Numbered from the stretch's first letter, positions 27,701-35,438 are shown. The stretch: 64,000 nucleotides of DNA from Streptosporangium nondiastaticum (GCF_003011965.1 NZ_PXWG01000008.1:1-64000), one strand, 5' to 3'. Translations and numbers: made by a program. The notes: generated by a model from the sequence alone, not told the origin.

Positions 27701-30700
27701 AACGAGTACGACGCGGCCGGCCGGATCACCGCGACCACGGACGCGCTCGGCAACGTCCAGCGCTTCCGCTACGACCAGCTCGGCCGGATGGTCCAGCGCG
27801 AGGAGCCGCGCGCCTCGAAGCTGCTCGGCCTGGTGACAGAGTCCGGCAAAAACGTTCCGGCAGGTGCCGGTGCCGTGTGGTCCTACACCTACTCCCGCAC
27901 GGGCGAGACCCTCTCGGTGACGGACCCGACCGGAGCCCGCACCGAGAACACCTACGACGACCTCGGTCGTCGGCGCACGGCGACCGCGGTGGAGCGCAAG
28001 TCCGACCAGACCCGCTACTTCTCCACCACCTTCACTTACGACGACGCCGACCAGCTCGTGGCACAGACCGCGCCCAGCGGCGACACCACGCGCTTCACCT
28101 ACGACGCACTCGGCCAGCTCACCGGCACCGAGGATGCCGCGGGTGTGAAGACACAGACCGGCTACGACATGGCCGGCCGCGTCATCCGCAACAGCGACGC
28201 CCTGGGCCGCACCGTGCGGCAGGACTACGACCAGGCCGGCCGGATGACCGGTCAGCTCTGGCTGGACAAGGACGAACGGCCGCTGCGCAACCGCAGCTTC
28301 CGCTACGACCAAGCGGGCAACCTCTCTACGTCCACCGACGCGAAGGGCAAGAGCACCCGGTTCACCTTCGACCCGCAGAACCAGCTGGTGCAGCAGGTCG
28401 AGCCGGTGAGCGCGGACAAGACCATCACGACCAGCTTCGGCTACGACGCCAACGGCAACCGCACCCGTTTCACCGACGGTCGCGGCAACACCACCCGCTA
28501 CACCTTCAACGCCCTCGGCCTGCCCGAGTCGGTGATCGAGCCGGAGACGAAGGACCACCCGGCCCCGGCCGACCGCACCTGGACCACCTCCTACGACGCC
28601 GAGGGCAACCCCGTCCGGCTCACCGAGCCGGGCAAGGTGGAACGTCAGCGCACCTTCGACCCCAGCGGCCTCCTGCTGCAGGAAACCGGATCCGGGGCCG
28701 AGGCCTCGACCCCCTCCCGCGTCTACGAATACGACGCGGCCGGCCGGATGACCTCCGCCAGTGCCCCCAAGGGGACGAATGTCTTCGAATACAACGACCG
28801 GGGCCTGCTGACCTCCGCGAAGGGCGGATCCGGCGACGCCACGTTCGGCTACGACGAGAACGGCCGTCTGCTCACCCGGGTCGACGCGGCCGGCACGGCA
28901 GTGTTCGGCTACGAGAACGGCCGGCTGAAGTCCGTCAAGGACGCGCAGTCGCAGCGGCTCTTCAGCTACCGGTACGACAAATCCGGGGCGCTGGAAGGCG
29001 TCGACTCTCCCGGCCTGAACCGCACTTTCGGCTATGACGCGCTGGGCCGTCAGGTCTCCGACATCACCAAGTCCACCGGGGGAACGACACTCGCCTCGTT
29101 CGAGTACGCCTTCGACGACAACGACCGGGTGATCTCGAAGAAGACCGCCGGCACGGCCGACGCGGGGGAGCAGAAGTACGCCTACGACGACGCCGGCCGC
29201 CTGACCTCCTGGACCGACAAGGACGGCAAGACCACGGGCTACGCGTGGGACGACGCCGGAAACCGCATCCAGGCGGGCGAGCGGAAGGCGACGTACGACG
29301 CGCGCAACCGGATGCTGACCAACGGTGAGGCCACCTACACCTACACCCCGCGCGGCACCCGGAAGTCCTCCACGACGTCCGGCCTGACCGAGGAAAGCCG
29401 CTTCGACGCCTTCGGCCAGCTGGCCAAGCAGGGCGAGATCTCCTACCAGTACGACGCCCTCGGCCGCCTGGTCGACCGGGACGGCACCCAGCACACCTAC
29501 GACGGTCTCGACGACGACGTCGTCACCGACGGCCGCGGCGTCTACAGCCGCGGGCTCAACGGCGAGCTGGTCTCCATCACCCAGGACGGTGCCACGCGCC
29601 TGGCGATGAGCGACCGCCACGGCGACATCGTCGGCACGCTGAACGCCAAGGACAGCGACCCGAAGAAGCTCACGTCGTCGACGGGCTACGACCCCTTCGG
29701 CCGCACCACGGCTACCCAGGGCGACCAGGTCTCCCTCGGCTACCAGGGCGACTGGACCGACCCGTCCACCCAGCAGGTCAGCATGGCCGCCCGCTGGTAC
29801 GACGCCGACGGCGGTTCCTTCACCTCCCGCGACAGCTACAACCTCGACCCGACCCCCGCGTCCATCCGGGCCAACGGCTACACCTACGGCGACGGCGACC
29901 CGGTGGACAACACGGACCCGACGGGCCACTGGAGCATCCGGGGCGCCCTGAAGAAGGTCGGACGGAAGATCGCGTCCGCCGGCCGCGCCGTCGCGCAGAC
30001 GGCCACGCAGATCTACCACGCCGCGGAACGAACGATCTCCTCCGGCATCAACTGGATGCAGGAGCGGATCTCCTCCGGCCTCAACTGGATGCGGGAGAAG
30101 ATCTCCTCCGGCGTCAACTGGATGCGGCAGAAGATCTCCTCCGGCGCCCGGTGGCTGGGCAACAAGATCTCATCCGGAGCGCGGTACATACGCAACCAGG
30201 GCGCACGGATCTACAAATCCGCGGCCCAGATCTACCGCGAGAGCAAGCGCTACATCAGCGACACGGCACGGGCGGCGAAGAAGTTCGCCGCCACCCACAA
30301 CCCCATACCAGTCCTGGCCAAGGCACTTCGCCCCGTCTACGCGGGCATGAAGATGGTCGTCGCGGCGGCGGCCCACGCTCCGGCACTGATCGTCCAGGAG
30401 ACCAAGCAGGTCGTCCAGGACGTGGCAAAGGTCGCGACCGAAGTCACGAAGATCGTCGCCGACGTGAGCGCCAAGATGGTCTCGGCCGTCGACACCGCGA
30501 TCACGGCGGTCTCGGAGTTCGCCCAGACGGCGGCGCCCTACCTGAAGGCGGCGCTGGACTTCGCGGCCGAGGTCACCGGCGTCAATGACGCGATCGCCTG
30601 CGCCACGAAGGGCGACGTCGAGGCGTGCCTGTGGACCATCGCGACGGTCGGCAGCATGTTCGTGCCGGGCGCCACGGCGGGAGTCCGCGGCGCGAAGGCG

Positions 30701-31642
30701 GCGCGGGCCGGCATGAAGATGGAACACGCGGCGAAGACGGCGTTCGTTTCGGAGAAGGGCGCGACCACCGCGGGGAAGGGCACGAAGCTCGCGGAGAAGG
30801 CCGAGGACCTGGCCGGGGCCACCTGCAAGGCCCCGAACAGCTTCACTCCGGAAACCCCGGTGTTGATGGCCGACGGCACGACCAAGCCCATCAAGGACGT
30901 CAAGGTCGGCGACAAGGTCCTGGCGACCGACCCGACGACAGGAAAGACGGAAGCCCAGACAGTCGGTGATGTCATCGTCGGCAACGGCGAGAAGCACCTC
31001 GTCAAGCTGACTGTCGACACGGACGGCGACAAGGGCGAGGCCACCGACACCATCACTGCGACCGAAGGCCACCCGTTCTGGCTGGAGGACCAGAAGACCT
31101 GGACCGACGCTGGCAAAGTCAAGCCGGGCGCAATGCTCCGCACGTCGACCGGCACGTGGGTCAAGGTCACGGCGACCCGAGCGTGGACCGCGGTCCAGCA
31201 GGTATTCAACCTGTCGGTCAGCTCGATCCATACGTACTATGTCCAGGCGGGCGCTACGCCGGTCCTTGTCCATAACTGTGGTGAGGCCGCGAAGGCTGCT
31301 TCTGATGGTCCGCAAAGTCTCTACCACTACACGAATGAAGCGGGGCATGACGGAATCATTTCGAGTGGCGAGATGAGGCCGTCCCTGAAAGCGAACAATC
31401 CGAAGGATGCTCGCTACGGAGACGGTCAGTACTTGACGGATATACAGCCGGGGACGAAGACACTCGGGCAGCTCTCAGCGGCCTTCTTGCGGGTCCCATG
31501 GGCCGGACGTAAGTTCACTCACTACATCGAAATCGACGTCAGAGGGCTGGACGTGGTAGAAGGCAGGCCAGGGGTGTTTGTGATCCCAAACAGCGGACCA
31601 CTCGATCTAACCGGCCGTATCGTCGGCTCTGGAAGGAACTAG
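21782..31642 (+). CDS. Rhs/YD-repeat polymorphic toxin with Hint domain and C-terminal HYD1-type ADP-ribosyltransferase
   Basis: A giant protein of about 3,286 residues. In order: Arg-rich signal peptide (to about 21960), DNRLRE domain (about 22930-23480), an Ig/CARDB-like domain, the Rhs entry domain (GLTIARTYNSLDPSRN, about 24260), a LamG/ConA-like domain (about 24810-25480), YD/Rhs repeats (about 25900-29700), the Rhs core (DPTGHW ends it), five 11-residue helical repeats, a helical linker, a Hint autoprotease (TPETPVLMADGT to PVLVHNC, 30840-31279) and a ~120-residue tip. The tip (LYHYTNEAGHDGI, YGDGQYLTDI, HYIEIDVRGLDVV) matches the HYD1 ADP-ribosyltransferase toxin family. GTG 21782 is the likely start, ATG 21695 possible. 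The Rhs cage would carry the toxin, the Hint domain release it. Confidence 0.9.
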   Translation: MFSVFLGSRRSGSSGARRRRGAFRHRGFFATRPGVSRAVAATAAMLVFTAAAPSEAVTKPEAGPSLPGVKGHTKRPDGQRWRSAADLDHLDGSAAPVKSRGPQTLHGKYAVERPKAPEATARNEAKIEAAPGKEVKGYDPRSSSEITGERSEFERTFSNRDGSRTTQFSKERLNYRASDGSWKPIDAALVRTGDGNAGGWRNAADSLDIRLAAQADAKDLARLVVDGDHEVSFGLDGAQRSAGRTDDKNKSAITYPDVLKDADLELISRPGGLKEVMVLRSKDAPRTWLFPLRTKGLTASLDNGDIVLKDAGGKQRVRIPHGYMEDSKVHPESGDGAISTKVGYRLVEHGGGQALRVDLDGDWLSAPERTFPVRVDPPMVDPVGASSSMYVEKSGSNNWSSGSEDTLKVGAVSDGGTSRAASYLAFPNVASKLRNHKIFGASLNVLNYWSASCRPREVSVHPVTEAWTAGKGHTYPGPSFGAKIAGESFAHGFIGEGQSSSACPAAWEAIELGSKGRDLVEEWANGSRPNYGLTLRGSESDTASWKKFSSTNSANPPSLYVTHSPYDAKYSVERANPEPAVSRSQDGKVKIKVTNLGAETWTPSTYELGYRAYKGGKLVKEVSAAQLPKDVPRGAAVTLDATVQKGDPGEYLIDFSMIRKGLGFFTDYNIAPVRIGLNVLAIPPVVDAFHPANGYQSQTLTPELWANARDMDKTGQTLQYRYEVCEAGKDGKPKDCFFSDWSPDRSWVVPAGKLRWSKTYLWRPWSRDNAAVSPELPYATLLTAVPQPVITSHLAGSPYGSSDKPFDPQVGNFASAAVDASVATIGPGLTIARTYNSLDPSRNHVFGAGWASRLDMKVTPDDDGTGNVVVTYPDGQQVRFGRNPDGSFAAPMGRDAVFTTVKDGGWQLTDKNGVRYAFRADGLLGTVTDASGLAQTFTYTDGKLVQLRNDAGKRSLFFQWTGEHITAVGTDPLRTSPLTWTYEYDGDKLAKVCSPEKTCTRYEYGKGSHYRSVALDSGPYAYWRFGEDGGDDAVSQVTVNQGKDRAQYVDVTHDAAGPLSGTSDSAAGFNGTSSRVDLPENLLNLQRSLAVSMWFRTSGNGVLLNYRSDKHNDSSDGTSAPVLYIGADGKLRGQFRIGRISPITTGTAVNDGQWHHVVLSSDGARQTLFLDGKRHGSLDAPVNHGNQRFAEIGSGYAYDWPSPPAKGAVYFKGDIDEVAVYHKPIGTAAAQSLYAAREQADHLTKVTTPGGRTAVEVSYDTSVDRVDKLTDNNGGQWQLGIPVTGLYGKELIRTVQVTDPKNRRHFYDYDPLAGRVIRYVSPLRDKPVEPQKPKPTTSPTPGTEGGMFEGGVVGDGNRPTDYPDPEFVGGAVNAMGVRSFGYDDKGFQSRVMDENGHAIDMTYDDQGNVATRKTCRDLGDCQTTYYTYYFDEKNPVDPRNGKLTESRDARSADATDNTYRTTYSYDARGELTEQTAPDGRKATRTFTTGSDPAFNNEGTAPAGLLASMTDAKGKTTKYTYFANGDLAETTDPAGLITRYTYDRLGRKLTETDISDSQPKGVTVSYTYDGLGRTVTTTKPGVKNQVTGVTHTAFTTIEFDQDGLVLRSEVADTTGGDPTRVTRTEYDDSGRPVRVTDAEGAETSFGYDALGNRAWQVDPSGTRTEYTYTPRNKVAEVRVRDWSGDPEEAPKDADEKVLVTDSYAYDMAGRLTRHADAMGRIRAFSYYDDGLSKAVRALGVRQPDGSTRDIELERNAYDALGNLTRKTTGNGTTVTAYAYDVSGRTRTITTDPGRLDRKVSYTYDDADNVTRVVHTGKSSNVGFSSSSSEVVDYTYDAAGRELSETTLNGKERLTTTFKRDQRGLLLAETEPRGNAEGADPEAFTTTYTYDELGRQVTVTEPAADVENGGGDAPAVRTRPATTTGYNAFDEATQSKDPQGRVSSVTFDKAGRPTVSTSPSYTPPGASEPITPVSRNEYDAAGRITATTDALGNVQRFRYDQLGRMVQREEPRASKLLGLVTESGKNVPAGAGAVWSYTYSRTGETLSVTDPTGARTENTYDDLGRRRTATAVERKSDQTRYFSTTFTYDDADQLVAQTAPSGDTTRFTYDALGQLTGTEDAAGVKTQTGYDMAGRVIRNSDALGRTVRQDYDQAGRMTGQLWLDKDERPLRNRSFRYDQAGNLSTSTDAKGKSTRFTFDPQNQLVQQVEPVSADKTITTSFGYDANGNRTRFTDGRGNTTRYTFNALGLPESVIEPETKDHPAPADRTWTTSYDAEGNPVRLTEPGKVERQRTFDPSGLLLQETGSGAEASTPSRVYEYDAAGRMTSASAPKGTNVFEYNDRGLLTSAKGGSGDATFGYDENGRLLTRVDAAGTAVFGYENGRLKSVKDAQSQRLFSYRYDKSGALEGVDSPGLNRTFGYDALGRQVSDITKSTGGTTLASFEYAFDDNDRVISKKTAGTADAGEQKYAYDDAGRLTSWTDKDGKTTGYAWDDAGNRIQAGERKATYDARNRMLTNGEATYTYTPRGTRKSSTTSGLTEESRFDAFGQLAKQGEISYQYDALGRLVDRDGTQHTYDGLDDDVVTDGRGVYSRGLNGELVSITQDGATRLAMSDRHGDIVGTLNAKDSDPKKLTSSTGYDPFGRTTATQGDQVSLGYQGDWTDPSTQQVSMAARWYDADGGSFTSRDSYNLDPTPASIRANGYTYGDGDPVDNTDPTGHWSIRGALKKVGRKIASAGRAVAQTATQIYHAAERTISSGINWMQERISSGLNWMREKISSGVNWMRQKISSGARWLGNKISSGARYIRNQGARIYKSAAQIYRESKRYISDTARAAKKFAATHNPIPVLAKALRPVYAGMKMVVAAAAHAPALIVQETKQVVQDVAKVATEVTKIVADVSAKMVSAVDTAITAVSEFAQTAAPYLKAALDFAAEVTGVNDAIACATKGDVEACLWTIATVGSMFVPGATAGVRGAKAARAGMKMEHAAKTAFVSEKGATTAGKGTKLAEKAEDLAGATCKAPNSFTPETPVLMADGTTKPIKDVKVGDKVLATDPTTGKTEAQTVGDVIVGNGEKHLVKLTVDTDGDKGEATDTITATEGHPFWLEDQKTWTDAGKVKPGAMLRTSTGTWVKVTATRAWTAVQQVFNLSVSSIHTYYVQAGATPVLVHNCGEAAKAASDGPQSLYHYTNEAGHDGIISSGEMRPSLKANNPKDARYGDGQYLTDIQPGTKTLGQLSAAFLRVPWAGRKFTHYIEIDVRGLDVVEGRPGVFVIPNSGPLDLTGRIVGSGRN
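30034..30198 (+). repeat. 33-bp tandem repeat, five copies, inside the Rhs gene
   Basis: Five in-frame 33-base units starting at 30034, 30067, 30100, 30133 and 30166 encode an 11-residue repeat of the form (R/K)ISSGxxWMxx, the last two copies diverged. The spacing of 11 fits a hendecad amphipathic helix between the Rhs core and the Hint domain. Confidence 0.85.
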
Positions 31643-31644
31643 AG

Positions 31645-31926
31645 GTGAGGTACGTCAAGGTCACATGGGATCACGACTTCGCTGACGATCCTGTGCTCTA
31701 TCTCAGCGAGCTTGGAGACGACGGGTACGAAACCCGGAAGGTGCAGTTCTACCGGGATGGTCAATCCGAATGGGCAGACGAGGGTTTCGAAACTGCAACT
31801 GTCGGCCTCTCGGAAATCCCGTTCCCGCCTCTGGAGGAAATTTCCAGCCAGCCGGAGTTCACTGCCAAGGTGATTACTCCGGAAGAGTTCGAGAGTGCAT
31901 GGAACGAGGCGCACGCGAACTCCTGA
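31645..31926 (+). CDS. Probable immunity protein (DUF6881 family) to the HYD1 toxin
   Basis: A 93-residue acidic cytoplasmic protein that starts two bases after the Rhs stop, with GGAAGGA at 31631-31637 as ribosome site for its GTG. The sequence begins VRYVKVTWDHDFADDP, then LYLSELGDDGYETRKVQFYRDGQSEWA, which fits the DUF6881 domain found as an immunity-like gene next to polymorphic toxins. Tight linkage to the toxin tip and the same lowered GC content support a cognate antitoxin. Direct evidence for neutralisation of this toxin is lacking. Confidence 0.78.
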   Translation: MRYVKVTWDHDFADDPVLYLSELGDDGYETRKVQFYRDGQSEWADEGFETATVGLSEIPFPPLEEISSQPEFTAKVITPEEFESAWNEAHANS

Positions 31927-31996
31927 TCGCCGCCGAATTCTTCTTGTGGCGTGCCAGAGCGAAAAGAGTGCTTCCATTCTGGTGGTAGCAGAAGCT

Positions 31997-32027
31997 TGGG
32001 GCCCTGCTGACAGTCAGCAGGGCCCCA
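31997..32027. terminator. Strong hairpin terminator after the immunity gene
   Basis: A perfect 14-bp stem (31997-32010 with 32014-32027) with a CAG loop, followed by GGTTCTTG. It ends the toxin-immunity unit and sits between it and the integrase remnant. Confidence 0.8.
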
Positions 32028-32056
32028 GGTTCTTGACGGCAACGCTGACGGCAACG

Positions 32057-32170
32057 TCAACGGACGGTTGCGGCGGGTGGGTCTTCCGGTTCATCGTCGG
32101 TATAGCCGAGGGCGTCGATGGCTTGTCGTTGGAGTCGGAGTCAGACGCGGGCACATACGGTGGCGGTGAT
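32057..32170 (-). pseudogene. Decayed C-terminal tail of a tyrosine recombinase (integrase)
   Basis: Read on the minus strand, the 38 codons give ITATVCARV, a TGA stop, then LRLQRQAIDALGYTDDEP and a final AATVR with stop. This closely resembles the end of Streptomyces phage or plasmid integrases, which finish with ITATVYAHVRLRLQRxAID and an acidic tail. The TGA replaces the expected Arg codon between V and L, and the sequence before ITATV no longer reads as an integrase, so this is a relic. It suggests that an integrative element once joined the chromosome beside the Rhs toxin tip. The remaining bases to 32272 hold nothing I can identify. Confidence 0.6.
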
Positions 32171-32272
32171 GCACTCTGTTCTCCAGAGCCCAACCGTTAG
32201 GCTGTTTACCTGTCCATCCAGCGGCCCTTCGGCGTTGAAACGCAATGACGTCCGCGCGGTGGCCGGACGCTG

Positions 32273-33340
32273 CTACACCCGCTGCCAAGGACCGAGCGCC
32301 AGGCCCGGCTCGTCGGAGCGCTGGCGGGCCACCCGCAGGTGGCCGTCGGTGCCGAGTACGGCCACCGTCACTCGCCCGTTCGCGTCGACGGCGAGCGCCG
32401 GCGCGCCGGTGAACTCCTCGCCCGTCTCCGACCACTGCGCCGGCAGCGTCTCGTCCCCGCTGGGGCACACGGCGACGGCCGGCAGCCCGGACGCGGCCCG
32501 TTGCGCCAGCACCGTGCACTCGTGCCCGTCGAGGACGGCCCGCAGCACGGCGACGGGGCCGGTGCCCGTGCCGCCCACGGACGTGACCGACGGCTCGTCG
32601 TCCGCACCGGCGTCCGGCAACAGCGTCTGCAGGCCGCCGTCCGCCGCGTCCCGCCAGAAGTGCGTGACGCGGTCGTCGCCGGTGACGCCCGAGGCGGAGG
32701 AGCCGGCCGCCGGCTTCGCCGGAACGTTGAGGACGCGCCGCACCGGGCCGCCCGGCTGCTCCTGCCGCCAGCGCAGCACGCATTCGGCCGCGGGGGCGAT
32801 CAGTTCGACGCGCCCGGCGGGCGTCGCGACGGCGGTCAGGCCGTCGAGGACGTGACTGCCCTTCATGTCGGCCCAGGGGCCCCAGATTCCACGGGCGTCC
32901 TGCCGCCGCCCGCACACCCCGCCGCCGGAGTTGCGGACGAAGACGTGCAGGCCGGCGGAGTCCACGGCCGCCGCGGGGGCGCCGATCTGCGCCGAGCGCT
33001 GCCAGTCCTGTCCGTGGGGCGAGCCGATCGAGCGCCAGTTCGTGGGCGGTCGGCCCGACTGGAACTGGGTGGCGTAGACGATGTCGGTCTCGGTGCGGTC
33101 ATCGACCTCGCGGCGCCGCACGCCGACCAGGTGGACGTAGCCCTTCGGGCCCTGCGCTATGGACAGGAACGGCTCCAGGCCGGGCACCGCCAGCAGCTCC
33201 GGGCCCGTCCACTCGGGGCCGCCGGGCCGGGTCTCGGTCCAGCGCACGACACCGCCCTCGGCCGGTGCGTAGGCCGTCAGACGGCCGTCGCTCCCCCTCA
33301 GTAGCCAGCCGGTGACCGGGGTGGCCGTACGCACTGCCAT
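32273..33340 (-). CDS. Hypothetical beta-propeller-like protein
   Basis: A 355-residue protein without signal peptide or membrane helix. Repeated blocks of 40-50 residues with W-x-x-I/V turns and Gly-Pro-Trp phrases (TNWRSIGSPHGQDW, IWGPWADMKGSH, AQWSETGEEFTG, LALGPWQRV) suggest a beta-propeller like that of the secreted tachylectin-like protein at 19.3-21.4 kb. I do not recognise a catalytic motif. ATG 33340 is preferred; the reading back to 33445 runs into the divergent promoter gap. A sharp palindrome lies 83 bases upstream. Its job may be binding of sugars or proteins in the cytoplasm, but this is unsupported. Confidence 0.65.
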   Translation of the reverse strand: MAVRTATPVTGWLLRGSDGRLTAYAPAEGGVVRWTETRPGGPEWTGPELLAVPGLEPFLSIAQGPKGYVHLVGVRRREVDDRTETDIVYATQFQSGRPPTNWRSIGSPHGQDWQRSAQIGAPAAAVDSAGLHVFVRNSGGGVCGRRQDARGIWGPWADMKGSHVLDGLTAVATPAGRVELIAPAAECVLRWRQEQPGGPVRRVLNVPAKPAAGSSASGVTGDDRVTHFWRDAADGGLQTLLPDAGADDEPSVTSVGGTGTGPVAVLRAVLDGHECTVLAQRAASGLPAVAVCPSGDETLPAQWSETGEEFTGAPALAVDANGRVTVAVLGTDGHLRVARQRSDEPGLALGPWQRV

Positions 33341-33422
33341 GACTCGCTGCCAGCCTTTCTCGCATGCGGCTCTCGCATTCGGCCTCGGTGGCGCGGCGCG
33401 TGGCGCTGCGCTCGGAGCCCGT

Positions 33423-33439
33423 TTGTCGACCCTCGACAA
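33423..33439. promoter_or_regulatory. Palindromic operator TTGTCGA-CCC-TCGACAA
   Basis: A perfect 7+7 inverted repeat with a 3-base centre lies in the gap between divergent genes at 33340 and 33495. Symmetry and position fit a dimeric repressor of the GntR or LacI class. No matching regulator is in the window. Confidence 0.5.
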
Positions 33440-33494
33440 TAACATCGTGGCCGGTCAGGGCGTCGTGCCACGGTGGCCGTGCAAGGCTGCGGGC

Positions 33495-33869
33495 ATGAAC
33501 ACTCTTCTCGTCGTGGACTCCGCGAACGTCGTCGGTTCGGTGCCGGACGGCTGGTGGCGGGACCGGCTCGGCGCGGCCGGGCGGCTGCGGGACCGCCTCG
33601 CGGCGCACGCGGCGGCCGGCGCGCCCGCCCTGTTCGCGGACGCGCCGGAGGTCGTCCTGGTGGTCGAGGGCGCGGCGCGCGGTGTCGCGCCGGTGCCGGG
33701 CGTACGGGTCGAGGAGGCGTCCGGCAGCGGTGACGACGCGATCGTGGCCGTGGTGGCGGGCCGGGAGCCGGGCCGGCGCTGCGTGGTCGTCACGGCCGAC
33801 CGTGAGCTGCGGGCGCGCGTGACCGCGCTCGGCGCGGAGGTGACCGGGCCGAGCGCGGTGCAGGCTTGA
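33495..33869 (+). CDS. NYN/PIN-like domain small protein
   Basis: A 124-residue protein starting MNTLLVVDSANVVGSVPDGWWRDR. The DSANVVGS start with a conserved Asp, the middle VVLVVEGAARG, the DDAIVAVV acidic pair and the VVTADRELRARV strand-helix match NYN/YacP-like ribonuclease folds, in which these Asp residues bind metal. Streptomyces copies are often annotated as NTP pyrophosphohydrolase without evidence. Length is short but complete for this group. It is divergent from the propeller-like gene and has no obvious operon partner. RNase activity is a family-based guess. Confidence 0.7.
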   Translation: MNTLLVVDSANVVGSVPDGWWRDRLGAAGRLRDRLAAHAAAGAPALFADAPEVVLVVEGAARGVAPVPGVRVEEASGSGDDAIVAVVAGREPGRRCVVVTADRELRARVTALGAEVTGPSAVQA

Positions 33870-33935
33870 GAAGCACGGTGCGGGCCTGAGCCTGCCGCCG
33901 CCCGCTCTACGGGACCCGGCAGGGCTACAGCAGGG

Positions 33936-35438
33936 CTACGGGACCCGGCTGTGCCGCTTCCCGTACACGAAGTACAGGACGAAGCCGAGGACCATCCACG
34001 CCGCGAACCGCAGCCACGTCTCCGCGGTCAGGTTGAGCATCAGCCAGACCGAGGCGATAACGGACAGGACGGGGACCGCGGGCACCAGCGGGGTGCGGAA
34101 CGCGCGCGGCAGGTCGGGCCGGGTGCGGCGGAGGATGATGACGCCCAGGGCCACGACGACGAACGCGAAGAGCGTGCCGATGTTGACGAGTTCGGCGAGG
34201 ACGTCGATCGAGGTGAAGCCCGCGAGGACGGCGACGACCACGCCGAGCAGGATCGTGGAGCGGTAGGGCGTGCCGTACTTCGGGTGCACCCGGGAGAAGA
34301 TCCGGGGCAGCAGGCCGTCGCGGCTCATCGCGAAGAACACCCGGCTCTGGCCGAGCAGCAGGATCATGCAGACGGTCGTGAGGCCGACGGCGGCGCCGAA
34401 GCTGATGAGCCCGGCCCAGAACGGGTGCCCGGTGGCCTTGAAGGCGTCGGCGAGCGGGGCGTCCGTGGACAGCTCGCTGTACTTCTGCATGCCGGTGACG
34501 ACGACGGACACGGCCACGTAGAGCAGGGTGCAGATGGCGAGGGAGCCGAGGATGCCGCGCGGCACGTCGCGCTGCGGGTTGCGGGTCTCCTCGGCGGCGG
34601 TGGCGACGATGTCGAAGCCGATGAAGGCGAAGAAGACGACGGCGGCGGCCGAGAAGATGCCCATGACGCCGAAGTTCGACGGGGAGAAGCCGAACATCAG
34701 CTGGATGAGCGGGGCCTTGATGTCGCTGCCGGCCGTGGTGCCCTGGGACTTGGGGATGAACGGCTCGTAGTTGGAGCCGGTGATGAAGAAGGCCCCGACG
34801 ATGATGACGATGAGGACGACGGTGACCTTGATCGCGACGACGACGGCCGTCACGCGTGAGGACAGCTTCATGCCGAGGACGAGGATCGAGGTCAGGACGA
34901 GGACGAGGATGCAGGCGAGGAGGTCGAAGCCGAAGCGGCCCCCGTGCGTGCCCTGCAGTCCCACGGGGAGGTGCCAGCCCGCGTTGTCCAGCAGCGAGCG
35001 GATGTAGCCGGACCAGCCGACGGCGACGACGGCGCAGCCGAGCGCCAGCTCCAGGATCAGGTCCCAGCCGATGATCCAGGCGGGCAGCTCGCCGAGGGAG
35101 GCGTACGAGAAGGTGTACGCGGAGCCGGCCACCGGCACGGTGGAGGCGAACTCGGCGTAGCACAGCGCGGCGAGCCCGCAGACGACGCCGGCGAGGACGA
35201 AGGCCAGCGCGACCGACGGGCCGGCGTTCTCCTTGGCGACCTTGCCGGTGAGGACGAAGATGCCGGTGCCGATGACGACGCCGACACCGAAGACGGTGAG
35301 GTCCAGGGCGGTGAGGGACTTCTTGAGCGCGTGCTCGGGCTCCTCCGTGTCCCGGATGGACTGTTCCACCGATTTGGTACGGAAGACACCGCGCTTGCCG
35401 CGGCGCTCCCCGAGAGGCTGCTGTTCGCTCGTGCTCAT
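33936..35438 (-). CDS. Amino acid permease of the APC superfamily (cationic amino acid transporter type)
   Basis: A 500-residue membrane transporter with 12-14 helices. The first helix carries the APC substrate motif GVGVVIGTGIFVLTG, followed by AGPSVALAFVLAG and CYAEFASTVPVAGSAYT, all typical of the CAT/YfnA group that takes up amino acids with protons. A loop FAFIGFDIVATAAEETRNPQRDVPRGIL is also characteristic. ATG 35438 has GGAGGAGG directly upstream, better than the GTG at 35474. It stands alone, separated from dxs by a long hairpin. Substrate cannot be told from sequence. Confidence 0.88.
   Translation of the reverse strand: MSTSEQQPLGERRGKRGVFRTKSVEQSIRDTEEPEHALKKSLTALDLTVFGVGVVIGTGIFVLTGKVAKENAGPSVALAFVLAGVVCGLAALCYAEFASTVPVAGSAYTFSYASLGELPAWIIGWDLILELALGCAVVAVGWSGYIRSLLDNAGWHLPVGLQGTHGGRFGFDLLACILVLVLTSILVLGMKLSSRVTAVVVAIKVTVVLIVIIVGAFFITGSNYEPFIPKSQGTTAGSDIKAPLIQLMFGFSPSNFGVMGIFSAAAVVFFAFIGFDIVATAAEETRNPQRDVPRGILGSLAICTLLYVAVSVVVTGMQKYSELSTDAPLADAFKATGHPFWAGLISFGAAVGLTTVCMILLLGQSRVFFAMSRDGLLPRIFSRVHPKYGTPYRSTILLGVVVAVLAGFTSIDVLAELVNIGTLFAFVVVALGVIILRRTRPDLPRAFRTPLVPAVPVLSVIASVWLMLNLTAETWLRFAAWMVLGFVLYFVYGKRHSRVP

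Noticed and set aside
24005..30019. 2,004-residue open frame on the minus strand opposite the Rhs gene
   Set aside because: It is an antisense shadow caused by GC-biased codons of the repeat-rich Rhs gene; its composition (Val/Gly/Asp/Arg runs) has no family features or ribosome site.
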